From Sphingobium sp. SYK-6 (lineage in GTDB: Bacteria > Pseudomonadota > Alphaproteobacteria > Sphingomonadales > Sphingomonadaceae), in the NCBI RefSeq assembly GCF_000283515.1, contig NC_015976.1, positions 620,001-684,000 of the forward strand: a stretch of 64,000 nt of DNA, read 5' to 3'. The notes below the pieces were generated by a model. That model was given only the letters and a program-made list of their open reading frames with translations, was not told the DNA's origin and did no database searches. Shown here one piece after another: positions 44,305 through 52,703 of this stretch. How positions within the stretch are numbered: position 1 is the stretch's first letter; every line of letters starts with the position of its first letter. The position numbers and the translations under genes are program-made.

Positions 44305-44682
44305 TCAGGCGGCGTCGGTCTCCTCGTCGTAGCGGGCGCGGTGCCCGTCTATCTCCGCCAGATGCGCGAGCACCCACTGGCCGAGCCGCTCGCCTTCCTT
44401 CGCCAGCGAGTGGCCCATGGCGGTCAGCGCATATTCGACCTGCGGAGGCACGGTGGGGTGCACCGTGCGGGTGACCATCCCGTCCCGCTGCAGCGCGCGC
44501 AGGGTGCGGGTGAGCATCTGCTGCGAGATGCCGTCCACGACGCGGCGGATCTGGTTGAACCGCAAGGACTCCTCGCTCAGCGCCACCACCACCGGCAGTG
44601 TCCAGCGGTCGCCGAGCCGGCCGAGCAGCTGCGTGATCCGCATGCATTCGCCGGCGTCGTGGCGGGAGACGGTCATCTTCAT
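44305..44682 (-). CDS. HxlR family regulator
   Basis: A 125-residue winged-helix HxlR regulator from ATG 44682. It begins MKMTVSRHDAGECMRI with a Cys near the start, common in redox or quinone-sensing members. The helix-turn-helix is GISQQMLTRTLRALQRDGM. It is divergent from the azoreductase gene, with about 100 bases between, where AT-rich sequence near 44690 probably holds both promoters. Such pairs respond to quinones or electrophiles; that the Cys is the sensor is inferred. Confidence 0.85.
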   Translation of the reverse strand: MKMTVSRHDAGECMRITQLLGRLGDRWTLPVVVALSEESLRFNQIRRVVDGISQQMLTRTLRALQRDGMVTRTVHPTVPPQVEYALTAMGHSLAKEGERLGQWVLAHLAEIDGHRARYDEETDAA

Positions 44683-44785
44683 GTGACTATACCTCAAAAA
44701 TATGCGTTCTTGTCCCTGCCCCGGGGCGTTCCTAGTTCGTTGCAAAGCGATACCGGTCAGTCAACGCCACGAAAGGGCTCTCTTC

Positions 44786-45367
44786 ATGAATCTGCTTCAC
44801 ATCGATTCCAGCATCCAGGGGGATGCGTCCCTCAGCCGCGCGATGTCGGCCGCTGTCGTTTCCCGCCTGCGGGCTCTCCATCCCGATGTCACGGTCACGT
44901 ATCGCGACCTCGCCGAGCATCCCCTGCCGCACATGACGCTGCCCGGCTTCGCCACGCCGGAGGCGCAGGCGGTGCTGGAGGAATTTCTCGCGGCCGATGT
45001 CGTGGTGATCGGTGTGCCCATGTATAATTTCACGATTTCGAGCCAGCTCAAGGCCTGGCTGGATCATATCGCCATTGCCGGCAAGACGTTCCGCTATACC
45101 GAGCAGGGCCCGGTCGGCCTGGCGGGCGACAAGCGCGTCATCCTCGCCTTGTCGCGCGGCGGCTTCTATTCGGAAGGACCGGCCGCTTCCATGGAGCATG
45201 CCGAGACCTATCTGCGCGCGATCCTGGGCTTCATGGGCATCACGGCGCCCGAGCTCGTGCTGGCCGAAGGCGCGGCACTGGGCCCGGACCAGCGGGAAGC
45301 TGCGCTCGCCGGGGGTCTGGAAGCCGCGAACAGGATCGAGCCGACACCCGCCGAGTCCGTGGCCTGA
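44786..45367 (+). CDS. azoR: FMN-dependent NADH-azoreductase
   Basis: Flavodoxin-fold NAD(P)H:quinone/azo reductase of 193 residues, thought to detoxify quinones by two-electron reduction. The FMN phosphate loop is IDSSIQGDASLSRAMS, the flavin face is VIGVPMYNFTISSQLKAWLDH, and LSRGGFYSEG follows. ATG 44786 has GAAAGGGC upstream. The divergent HxlR gene is its likely regulator. It is adjacent to the homogentisate genes, whose intermediates include quinone-forming hydroquinones, which suggests a common theme. Confidence 0.92.
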   Translation: MNLLHIDSSIQGDASLSRAMSAAVVSRLRALHPDVTVTYRDLAEHPLPHMTLPGFATPEAQAVLEEFLAADVVVIGVPMYNFTISSQLKAWLDHIAIAGKTFRYTEQGPVGLAGDKRVILALSRGGFYSEGPAASMEHAETYLRAILGFMGITAPELVLAEGAALGPDQREAALAGGLEAANRIEPTPAESVA

Positions 45368-45449
45368 GCCGCCGGGCCGGCACGCCGCCAAGCGGTTGCC
45401 GGCCTTGTTCTTCCCGTGCGCCCGGGCGGCGCGCCCTATCTCGTCATTC

Positions 45450-45549
45450 ACGACGTCCTCCCGGACTTGCTCCGGGATCCCGCTTCTTCCTGTTCCTCGA
45501 ACCGGCTGGACCCGGCGAACGTCAAGGAAGCGGGATCCCGGATCCAGTC
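45450..45549. repeat. palindromic intergenic repeat interrupted by the IS element
   Basis: CTCCGGGATCCCGCTTCTTCC (left arm, ending about 45490) is mirrored by GGAAGCGGGATCCCGGATCC (from 45526). The right arm resumes as CGGGACGACGAACG at 47654, after the inserted element. The two arms together form a REP-like unit of about 100 bases. The rest of 45368-45450 holds nothing I recognise. Confidence 0.6.
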
Positions 45550-45574
45550 GGGAATGATATACTTGACAAAGCAG
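45550..45574 (+). repeat. left terminal inverted repeat
   Basis: Begins GGGAATGATATACTTGACAA and ends AGCAG. It differs from the complement of the right end at three positions (5, 13 and 14). Confidence 0.85.
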
Positions 45575-45597
45575 CGCTGACAGAGTAGTCAGAATGC

Positions 45598-46557
45598 ATG
45601 GATATCACCGCGCCCCGCTTCACCGACGAGAATGCAGCCCGCGAGCACCTTGAGGCTCTGCGCTGGCCGGAAGGACCGTTCTGCCCGCATTGCGGTTCGT
45701 TCAATGCGAAGCGGCTCCCGGCACAGCGTGGCCGTCCCACGAAAGCTAATCCGGAAGGCGCAATCCGCGCTGGCGTGATCCAGTGTAACGATTGCCGCCA
45801 GCAATATTCGGTGACCGTCGGCACTGTGTTTGAGAGCAGCAAGATCGCTCTGCACAAGTGGGTGCTGGCGACCTTCCTGCTTTGCTCATCCAAGCGCGGC
45901 ATGTCGGGCCACCAGCTCGCTCGCATGCTTGGCGTGACGCAGAAAACAGCTTGGTTCATGTCCCACCGTATTCGCGAGGCCATGAAGCCCGTTGACGGCG
46001 AGCCGCCGCTTGGTGGCGAAGGCAAGACTGTAGAAGCGGATGAAACCTTCATCGGCGGCAAGGAAAAGAACCGCCATAAGTCCAAGCGCGCGATCAAGCG
46101 CCTTGGCGGTAGCTGGGGCAAGGAAACTGTCTTCACGCTGGTGGAGCGCGACGGCAAGGTTCGCTCAACCCATGTCCAGAGCGTCACCGCTGCAAACCTT
46201 CGCCCGATCCTCGTTTCACAAGTGGACAAGGCGACGACGCTCTACACCGATGATGCCGGTCAATATCGCCACATGAACCGCGATTTTACGCATGAAGTCG
46301 TGAACCACGGCAAGGATGAATATGTTCGCGGCAAAGCCCACACGAACACAGTTGAAGGCTATTTCTCAATCCTCAAGCGCGGGATCACAGGAACCTATTA
46401 TCACCTGAGTGCGGAGCATCTGCATCGCTACTGTGTCGAGTTCGATTTCCGTTATAATACGCGGAAAGAAACTGATTTCGAGCGTTGCCAGAATGCGCTC
46501 AAGGGCATCACCGGTCGCCGCCTGACTTATCGGCGGTCTGATCAAATCGCCGCCTAA
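45598..46557 (+). CDS. IS1595 family transposase (ISXO2-like DDE)
   Basis: Cuts and joins the ends of the element. The 319 residues start at ATG 45598, inside the left end. A zinc ribbon (CPHCGS...CNDC) is at about 28-67, a helix-turn-helix (GMSGHQLARMLGVTQKTAWFM) at about 101-121, and the ISXO2 catalytic domain follows: VEADETFIGG, LYTDDAGQY, and AHTNTVEGYFSILKRG. Full length and in frame, so probably active. Confidence 0.93.
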   Translation: MDITAPRFTDENAAREHLEALRWPEGPFCPHCGSFNAKRLPAQRGRPTKANPEGAIRAGVIQCNDCRQQYSVTVGTVFESSKIALHKWVLATFLLCSSKRGMSGHQLARMLGVTQKTAWFMSHRIREAMKPVDGEPPLGGEGKTVEADETFIGGKEKNRHKSKRAIKRLGGSWGKETVFTLVERDGKVRSTHVQSVTAANLRPILVSQVDKATTLYTDDAGQYRHMNRDFTHEVVNHGKDEYVRGKAHTNTVEGYFSILKRGITGTYYHLSAEHLHRYCVEFDFRYNTRKETDFERCQNALKGITGRRLTYRRSDQIAA

Positions 46558-46577
46558 GAAGATTGGTCCGCCACAAC

Positions 46578-46742
46578 TTACATTTGGCTTTGTGACGGAT
46601 CGGAAGAAGCGGCGTTAGCTTTCTTCTGGTCTTTATCGGTGTCTTTCGGACTCGACTCTTTCGCCGGTTTATGCGGCTTAGGTGGCGTGCTGAGCATCCG
46701 GCGCAGCACGTCATCTTCTTGCTGTTGATCGGTGTGTGTCAT
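46578..46742 (-). CDS. IS passenger, 54-aa hydrophilic protein
   Basis: Starts at ATG 46742 with GGGAAG upstream, ends at TAA 46578. The sequence has a short acidic N terminus, the motif VLRRMLSTPPKPHKP, and a Lys/Asp/Ser-rich tail. Small proteins with an MLxTPPKPH core are familiar as uncharacterised genes, but I cannot name a family. Its start codon overlaps that of the opposite-strand passenger gene by two bases. Confidence 0.55.
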   Translation of the reverse strand: MTHTDQQQEDDVLRRMLSTPPKPHKPAKESSPKDTDKDQKKANAASSDPSQSQM

Positions 46743-47556
46743 GGCTTCCCGCTTCGATGAAATAGTTAAACCGTCACTACTCAAGATCGATCGGGCAAAG
46801 CATCACGTCAACCAGCTTGCTAGCTGCATCGATTCCTACCTCGCAAAAAATCCTTTTCGTCTCGTCATCGTTGGGAATGCAAAAACCTTGGAGAAGGCCC
46901 ATTCCATCGAACAGCAAATGCCCTTCCCTGATGAAATTTCGCTGTGTCTCGGTGACGCTGTCCACAACCTTCGGAGCGCTCTCGATATTTTGATGTTCTC
47001 CATGATCGGAAGTCGCGCCAAGCGCCCTGAGGGCGTGCAGTTCCCTTTCGCGTGGAAGAAGGACAGCCTTGTATCCACCATGACGAATAGAGAGACAGAG
47101 CTTGCCGGAAAAGAGGTCGTCGCTGAAATTGAGGCTATGGAGCCTTACCCAGGCGGAAGTGAGTGGTTCCACGGCCTTCACGCTCTCGATATCACAGACA
47201 AACACAAGCTCATCATTCCGGTCGGTTCGAGCGGGACTATGACAACGCTTGAGTTCAGCGTACTTTTTGGAGGCGCTGTGGATGCAAATTTCCCCAGCAC
47301 TCAAATTGTAATGATGCAGGGAACGACTCTTATCCAGCGCTATCACGGCAGTAGGGCTCAATACACTGCACAAAACGGCCGTTTCCGTGCCGGAAAATAT
47401 GAAAGCGATAAACAACCCACCTTCCAGATATGCTTTGGTGAGGGCCAACCCTTTGACGGGAGGCCTATCATTCCCATAATGGTCGCTCTCACGGGCGAAG
47501 TGGAGCGGGCAACTTTGAAACTCGCGGGAATTTTCATCGCCCATCCTCCCGCCTAA
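46741..47556 (+). CDS. IS passenger, 271-aa hypothetical protein
   Basis: Starts at ATG 46741 (or GTG 46732) with no good ribosome site and ends at 47556. Only the motif LCLGDAVHNLRSALDILMFSM stands out; GD-HNLRSALD recurs in a family of uncharacterised proteins with a helical, possibly HEPN-like N-terminal half. The C-terminal half is beta-rich (TLEFSVLFGG, TLIQRYHGSRAQYT, IIPIMVALTGEVERATLKLA). It is not a transposition protein by sequence, so it is cargo or an accessory gene. Lower GC than the host. Confidence 0.6.
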   Translation: MASRFDEIVKPSLLKIDRAKHHVNQLASCIDSYLAKNPFRLVIVGNAKTLEKAHSIEQQMPFPDEISLCLGDAVHNLRSALDILMFSMIGSRAKRPEGVQFPFAWKKDSLVSTMTNRETELAGKEVVAEIEAMEPYPGGSEWFHGLHALDITDKHKLIIPVGSSGTMTTLEFSVLFGGAVDANFPSTQIVMMQGTTLIQRYHGSRAQYTAQNGRFRAGKYESDKQPTFQICFGEGQPFDGRPIIPIMVALTGEVERATLKLAGIFIAHPPA

Positions 47557-47619
47557 GAAAGCTGGATGAACTCCATAAGCTAGCGCCGGCCTGTCGGGCG
47601 CCGACATAGCAGGATCAGT

Positions 47620-47644
47620 CTGCTTTGTCATCTATATCACTCCC
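47620..47644 (-). repeat. right terminal inverted repeat
   Basis: On the minus strand it begins GGGAGTGATATAGATGACAA and ends AGCAG, matching the left end at 22 of 25 positions. The target copy GATCCAGTC follows it. Confidence 0.85.
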
Positions 47645-47735
47645 GATCCAGTCCGGGACGACGAACGAAAAGGACTGAAAAAGCGCGCCTCCGGCTCCCT
47701 CAAAGGCCGCGAATCCGGCCCCGCAATCTGGGCCC

Positions 47736-50258
47736 CTACAGCTGCCTCAGCGCGCTTGCCGGCCGGACCGACATCAGGGGCACCGAGCCGGCGAGCCCAA
47801 TGCCGAGCGTGAGCAGGGCGCCGCCGCCCAGCGTCAGCAGCACCACGCCCCAATCGGGCGCCCAGCCGAATTCGAAGACCTGCACGATCACGAACCAGGC
47901 CGCGCCCATGCCGAGCAGCAGCGAGACGCCGGCCAGCATCGCCGCGAGCAGGCCATATTCGAGCGCCTGCGCACCCAGCACCTGACCGCGCGTGGCGCCC
48001 AGCATCTTGAGGATCACGCTGTCATAGCTGCGGCTCTGGCGCGAGGCGGCGATGGCGCCGACCAGCACCGCGATTCCGGCGAGGATGGTGATCGACGCCG
48101 CCGTCAGGATGGCGCTCGCCATCTGGTCGAGGATGCCGCTGATCTGTTCGATCATCTCGCCCACCGCGATCACGGAGACGCCGGGAAAGGCGCCCAAAAG
48201 CGCCTGCGTCATCGCATTTTCCCGTCCGGGCGGCATGGTGATCGTCGCGGTGAGGCTGTGCGGCGCGGATGCGAGGCCGCTGGGCGAGAAGACGAGGACG
48301 TAATTGAACCCCATCGTGTCCCAGTTGATGCGCCGCAGCGAGGCGATGCGCGCCTCGATCTCGCGGCCGAGCACGCTCACGACCATCGTGTCGCCGACGC
48401 CCACGCCGAGCGCGCGCGCCTGCTCCTCGTCGAGCGAAAGCAGCGGCGGCCCGGCATAATCGGCGGGCCACCATTGGCCTTCCACCAGCTCGCTGCCTTC
48501 CGGAAGGGTGGCGCTGTACGTCACGCCGCGCTCGCCGCGCAGGATCCAGGCGCCGTCCGGCCGGGTCTCCAGGTCCGCGACGCGCTGACCACCATAAGCC
48601 ACCACGGTTCCGCGCAGCGAGGGCACGATGTTGAGCGTGGCGTCCGACGCCCGTTCAGCGACGATCCTGCGGAAATCGGCCTCGCCGGTCGAGGGCAGGT
48701 CGAGCACGAAGAGATTGGGCGCCTTGCGCGGTACGGTGCGCTCGATTTCCGCGTCGAGGCTGGTCTGGATGCCGGCAAGCGTGACGAACAGGGTGAGCGC
48801 GAGGCCGAGCGCGACGACCAGCGCCGATGTCTGCGCGCCCGGACGATAGAGATTGGCGACGGCCAGTCGCAGCAGCGGCCTGCGCGGGCGGCGCAGGCGC
48901 CGGGCAATCCGGCTGATGGCCTGGCCAAGCAGCAGCAGGAGCAGGAGCACGGCGGCCGTCGCCCCCAGCACCGCCGCGGAAAAGAGCGGCTCGCGCGCGG
49001 TGCCGAGCGCGATGGCGACGAGCGCCGCCAGCGCACCGCCGACCAGCAGCAGGGTGCGCCTGTCCCGCGTGCGCGGCGGATCGACCAGCGCGCGCAGGAT
49101 CGCGGCGACCGGCTCGGTGCGCGCGCGAGCAAGCGGGGGCAGGGTGAAGATCAGTGCGACCAGCATGCCATAGGCCGCGCTGGTGACCAGCGGCAGCGGA
49201 TGAAGCCGGAAGCCCGGCTGCACCGGCAGCACGTCGCCCGCCAGCGCCACCACCAGCGGCGGCACCAGCGCGCCGACGCCCAGCCCCAGCAGGATCGCCA
49301 CCGTCGCGACGGCGCCGATCTGGAGCAGATAGATGCGCTCGATATCCGCCGAGGTGGCGCCCAGCACCTTGAGCGTCGCGAGGCTGCCGCGCCGCAGCGC
49401 GAGATAGGACGCCACGCCGTTGCTCACGCCGATGCCGGCGATGATGAGCGCGGTGAGGCCGATCAGCGAAAGGAACTGGCCCATGCGATCGATGAAGCGG
49501 TTGGTGCCCGGCGCCGCGCGGTCGCGGTCCTTATATTCCCAGCCTTCGGAGGCGTAGCGCTGCTCAAGTTCCTTGCGCAGCGCGGCGGCATCTGCGCCTT
49601 CGGGCAGGCGGATGCGATATTTGCTCTGGAAGAGACTGCCCGGCTGGATGAGGCCAGTGCGCCGCAATCCCTCCATGGAGACGATGGCGACCGGCCCGAG
49701 CGTGAAGCCTTCACCCACCCGGTCCGGCTCGTCCGCGATGATGCCGGCGACGGTGAAATCAGCATCCCCATAGCGCAGCCTGTCCCCGGTGCGGATGATC
49801 AGCCGTTCGGCCAGCGCCGGGCCGATGAGGATGCGGTCCGCCGGCAGCGGCGCATAGCGTCCGGCTGCCAGCGTCAATGTGCCATAGAGCGGATAGCGCC
49901 CGTCGACGCCCTTGAGTTCGGTCAGCACGCTCTCCGGCGCGCCGGGCGCGGCAGGGCCGAGGCGCCGGGCCATGGCGCGCATGCGGATGGTCTCGCTCAG
50001 CGTGCCGAGCGCGCGCAGGGCGGCCTTGTCCGTCTCGCCCAGTTCGCGCTGGCTCATCTCCACTTCGATGTCGCCGCCCAGGATGCTTTGCCCGCGCTCG
50101 GCAATCTCGCCGGTGATCGCGGCGGTCAGGCTGCCGATCGCCGCCAGCGTCGCCACGCCGAGAAACAGGCAGATGAACAGGAGGCGCAGGCCGCGAAAGC
50201 CACCGCTCAGGTCCCGGCGCGCCATGCGCCAGGCAGTGCGCCAGGGCAGCGCGGTCAC
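47736..50258 (-). CDS. ABC transporter permease, FtsX/YbbP family
   Basis: An 840-residue inner-membrane permease with the MacB-like periplasmic insert between helix 1 (LLFICLFLGVATLAAIGSLTAA) and the first FtsX block (GLTALIIAGIGVSNGVASYLALR), a central pair of helices, and a second FtsX half (ILAGIAVLVGAIAASRQSRSY, LEYGLLAAMLAGVSLLLGMG). Length and double FtsX repeat match YbbP. Its ATG overlaps the stop of the ATPase gene, so the two form one exporter. YbbA/YbbP next to TesA is the E. coli order. Substrate unknown, lipid or hydrophobic by class. Confidence 0.87.
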   Translation of the reverse strand: MTALPWRTAWRMARRDLSGGFRGLRLLFICLFLGVATLAAIGSLTAAITGEIAERGQSILGGDIEVEMSQRELGETDKAALRALGTLSETIRMRAMARRLGPAAPGAPESVLTELKGVDGRYPLYGTLTLAAGRYAPLPADRILIGPALAERLIIRTGDRLRYGDADFTVAGIIADEPDRVGEGFTLGPVAIVSMEGLRRTGLIQPGSLFQSKYRIRLPEGADAAALRKELEQRYASEGWEYKDRDRAAPGTNRFIDRMGQFLSLIGLTALIIAGIGVSNGVASYLALRRGSLATLKVLGATSADIERIYLLQIGAVATVAILLGLGVGALVPPLVVALAGDVLPVQPGFRLHPLPLVTSAAYGMLVALIFTLPPLARARTEPVAAILRALVDPPRTRDRRTLLLVGGALAALVAIALGTAREPLFSAAVLGATAAVLLLLLLLGQAISRIARRLRRPRRPLLRLAVANLYRPGAQTSALVVALGLALTLFVTLAGIQTSLDAEIERTVPRKAPNLFVLDLPSTGEADFRRIVAERASDATLNIVPSLRGTVVAYGGQRVADLETRPDGAWILRGERGVTYSATLPEGSELVEGQWWPADYAGPPLLSLDEEQARALGVGVGDTMVVSVLGREIEARIASLRRINWDTMGFNYVLVFSPSGLASAPHSLTATITMPPGRENAMTQALLGAFPGVSVIAVGEMIEQISGILDQMASAILTAASITILAGIAVLVGAIAASRQSRSYDSVILKMLGATRGQVLGAQALEYGLLAAMLAGVSLLLGMGAAWFVIVQVFEFGWAPDWGVVLLTLGGGALLTLGIGLAGSVPLMSVRPASALRQL

Positions 50259-50944
50259 GCGCGCCGCTCGGCGATCACGCGCCCGTCGCGCATTTCCAGA
50301 ATGCGGTCGCAGCGCGCCGCGAGCCCCGGATCATGAGTGATGATGAGAAGGGTCGCGCCCGTCGCCTGCTGGCGGCCGAACAGCAGCTCGACTACGGCGG
50401 CGCCGGTGGCGGCATCGAGATTGCCGGTCGGTTCGTCCGCGAAGAGGATGGCGGGGCCCGGCGCCATGGCGCGGGCAATGGCGACGCGCTGCTGCTCGCC
50501 GCCGGAAAGCTGGGCGGGATAATGGTCGAGCCGATGCCCGAGCCCCACGGCGTGCAGTTCCTCGCCCGCTCGGCCGAAGGCGTCGTCATGCCCGGCCAGC
50601 TCCAGCGGCACTGCGACATTCTCCAGCGCCGTCATCGTCGGCAGGAGGTGGAAGGATTGCAGTACGATGCCGATGCGGCCGCGCCGGGCGCGGGCAAGCG
50701 CGTCCTCGTCCAGCGCGCCGAAATCGGTGCCGGCCACGCTCACCGTGCCGCCGCTGGCGCGCTCGAGGCCGGAGAGCACCGCCATCAGCGATGACTTGCC
50801 CGATCCCGATGCGCCCAGGATGGCGAGGCTTTCCCCGTTCACGATGTCGAGGTCTATGCCTTTCAGGATTTCAGTGGCGCCAAGGGAAAGGGTGACATCG
50901 CGCGCGCGGATCGCGATAGTGGTGGGCGCGGCGGTGGCATGCAT
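50255..50944 (-). CDS. ABC transporter ATP-binding protein, YbbA type
   Basis: ATPase of 229 residues from ATG 50944. All motifs are present: Walker [11 protein letters not shown]-loop [11 protein letters not shown], signature [15 protein letters not shown], Walker [14 protein letters not shown], and His ITHDPGLA. It belongs to the LolD/MacB/YbbA class that works with FtsX-like permeases and drives a mechanical, non-import cycle. Its start codon and that of the divergent esterase overlap within CATG. Confidence 0.93.
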   Translation of the reverse strand: MHATAAPTTIAIRARDVTLSLGATEILKGIDLDIVNGESLAILGASGSGKSSLMAVLSGLERASGGTVSVAGTDFGALDEDALARARRGRIGIVLQSFHLLPTMTALENVAVPLELAGHDDAFGRAGEELHAVGLGHRLDHYPAQLSGGEQQRVAIARAMAPGPAILFADEPTGNLDAATGAAVVELLFGRQQATGATLLIITHDPGLAARCDRILEMRDGRVIAERRA

Positions 50945-50960
50945 GGAAAGGACGGTCTCC

Positions 50961-51677
50961 TTGACCTTTAAGTTTCGACAATATGGGGTATCTTTTCTGC
51001 TTGTCCACTTGGCAGTGGGCTGTTCGCCTTCCCAGCCGTCGCCCGAGGACGCGCCGGTCACCAATGCCGCCGCGGCCGCGGGCAACGTCGCGGCACCGGC
51101 GGGCGCGCCGGTGGAGGATGCCAGGCTGGTCGTCGTGTTCGGCGACAGCCTCTATGCGGGCTATCAGCTCGAGCGAGAGGAAGGCTTCGCCCCGGCGCTG
51201 GAGCGTGATCTTGCCGCGCGGGGCATCGCTGCGCGCGTGGTCAATGCCGGCGTCTCGGGCGATACGAGCGCGGGCGGGCGCGGGCGCCTCGCCTTCGTGC
51301 TGGATGGATTGCCGCGCAAGCCCGATCTCGTGGTCGTCGGGCTCGGCGGGAACGACATGCTGCGCGGGCTCGATCCCGAGCAGACGCGCGCCAATCTGGA
51401 AGCGATCCTCACGGACCTGAAGGCGCGGGGCATTCGCGCCATGCTGACCGGCATGCTGGCCGCGCCCAACATGGGCAGCGATTATGCCGCGCGCTTCAAC
51501 GCCATCTATCCGGATCTCGCGCGCGCGTTCGACGTGCCGCTCTATCCCTTCTTCCTCGATGGCGTGATCGGCGATCGGGCCCTGATGCTGGCGGACGGCA
51601 TTCACCCCAATGCGCAGGGCGTGACCGCCGTGACCGGCCGCGTGGCACCGCTGGTCGTGCAGGCGCTGGGCGACTGA
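50961..51677 (+). CDS. tesA: arylesterase/lysophospholipase-like TesA (GDSL)
   Basis: SGNH-fold esterase or thioesterase, exported. I favour TTG 50961 (238 residues) because AAAGGA is 8 bases upstream; ATG 50943 is possible and overlaps the divergent ATPase start. The lipobox-like LAVGC ends the signal region. Catalytic blocks are VFGDSLYAGYQ (Ser), a Gly in GVSGDTSAGGR, GLGGNDM (Asn), and DGIHPNAQG (Asp/His). Its place beside YbbA/YbbP is conserved in Proteobacteria and suggests they handle the same hydrophobic molecules. Confidence 0.88.
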   Translation: MTFKFRQYGVSFLLVHLAVGCSPSQPSPEDAPVTNAAAAAGNVAAPAGAPVEDARLVVVFGDSLYAGYQLEREEGFAPALERDLAARGIAARVVNAGVSGDTSAGGRGRLAFVLDGLPRKPDLVVVGLGGNDMLRGLDPEQTRANLEAILTDLKARGIRAMLTGMLAAPNMGSDYAARFNAIYPDLARAFDVPLYPFFLDGVIGDRALMLADGIHPNAQGVTAVTGRVAPLVVQALGD

Positions 51678-51807
51678 CAGGGGCCGGCCGGGCGGCAAGG
51701 GTCCGCGGACCCTTGTCGAAGGCCGGTGCTGTCAAGCGATCCTGCCAGTCTGTGCAAGTGGCGGTCCCCGGCTTCGTCCAGACATGGGCAGAGTCAAGGG
51801 AGGCAGG

Positions 51808-52671
51808 ATGGGCGAGCGCGGAACCACGGACAATGGCGGATCGGACGCGCCCTTCGTCGATAGCCATGCCCATATCTTCCTGCAGGACATGCCCCTCAGC
51901 AGCGAGGCATGGACGCAGATCGACTATGGCTTCACAGCCGAGGACCTGCTCGCGCTGATGGACGCGCATGGCGTGCATTTCGCCGTCATTTCGGGCCTCA
52001 GCATTTCCGGCTTCTACAATGACTATATGATCCGGGCTCTGCGGCGGTACCGGCGGTTGCGCGGCACGGCCATCGTCCCGCCGGAGACCGATCTCTACGC
52101 GCTGGAGAGGATGAACGCCGACGGGATCGTGGGCATCCGCCTCCAGCTCGCACGGCAGGAGCAGCTGCCGGACCTGCGCGGCGACGCCTATCGCATGCTG
52201 TTCCGCCGCGTGCGCGATCTTGGCTGGCATGTCCATGTCGCCATCGAGGGCCCTTGCCTGCGCGCCGTGCTGGAACCGTTGCTCGAAACGGGCGTCAATA
52301 TCGTGGTCGATCATTTCGGCCATCCCGATCCGGCCGATCCGCTGGGCTGCGACGGGCAGCGCGCGATGCTGGAAGCGGTCGATCGCGGCCATACATGGGT
52401 CAAGATGTCGGGCGGGTTCCGCCTGCCGGGCACCGATGCCTGGCGCACCGATCCGGATGGCGACATCGATTCGATCGCGCAGCTCGTCGCCGGGTCGCTG
52501 CTTGGCCGCGTGGGCCCGGACCGGCTGCTCTGGGGCAGCGATGCGCCGTTCGTGGGCTATGAGCGGCGCGTGACGTACGGCCGGGTGCTTGCGAGCTTCC
52601 GCGACTGGGTGCCCGATCCACTGATGCGGGCGGAAATCTCCCGCACGGCGCTGCGCCTCTATTTCTCCTGA
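51808..52671 (+). CDS. amidohydrolase 2 family protein
   Basis: TIM-barrel metal hydrolase or decarboxylase of 287 residues, starting at ATG 51808 (GGGAGG upstream) rather than ATG 51784. The metal motif is FVDSHAHIF; further ligands are in VDHFGHPD and LLWGSDAPFVGYE. The family includes 2-pyrone-4,6-dicarboxylate hydrolase (LigI) and other aromatic-pathway enzymes. It faces the aryl-ketone operon end-on but is not in it, so a catabolic role is only suggested. Substrate unknown. Confidence 0.85.
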   Translation: MGERGTTDNGGSDAPFVDSHAHIFLQDMPLSSEAWTQIDYGFTAEDLLALMDAHGVHFAVISGLSISGFYNDYMIRALRRYRRLRGTAIVPPETDLYALERMNADGIVGIRLQLARQEQLPDLRGDAYRMLFRRVRDLGWHVHVAIEGPCLRAVLEPLLETGVNIVVDHFGHPDPADPLGCDGQRAMLEAVDRGHTWVKMSGGFRLPGTDAWRTDPDGDIDSIAQLVAGSLLGRVGPDRLLWGSDAPFVGYERRVTYGRVLASFRDWVPDPLMRAEISRTALRLYFS

Positions 52672-52703
52672 GCTCCCACCGCCCGGGCCGTCCCCGCCGC
52701 TCT

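Larger units (their letters stand above)
45550..47644 (+). mobile_element. IS1595-family element with passenger genes
   Basis: A 2,095-bp element bounded by 25-base terminal inverted repeats (45550-45574 and 47620-47644, 22 of 25 matching). It is flanked on both sides by GATCCAGTC (45541-45549 and 47645-47653). The family normally duplicates 8 bp; the ninth identical base is chance or part of the end. It carries a transposase and two further genes, one on each strand. Because the ends and duplication are intact, it is recent and may still move. The passenger half is lower in GC than the host. Confidence 0.85.

Noticed and set aside
45550..47644. IS element disrupting a gene
   Set aside because: The empty site lies wholly in an intergenic palindromic repeat, and neither neighbour is cut.
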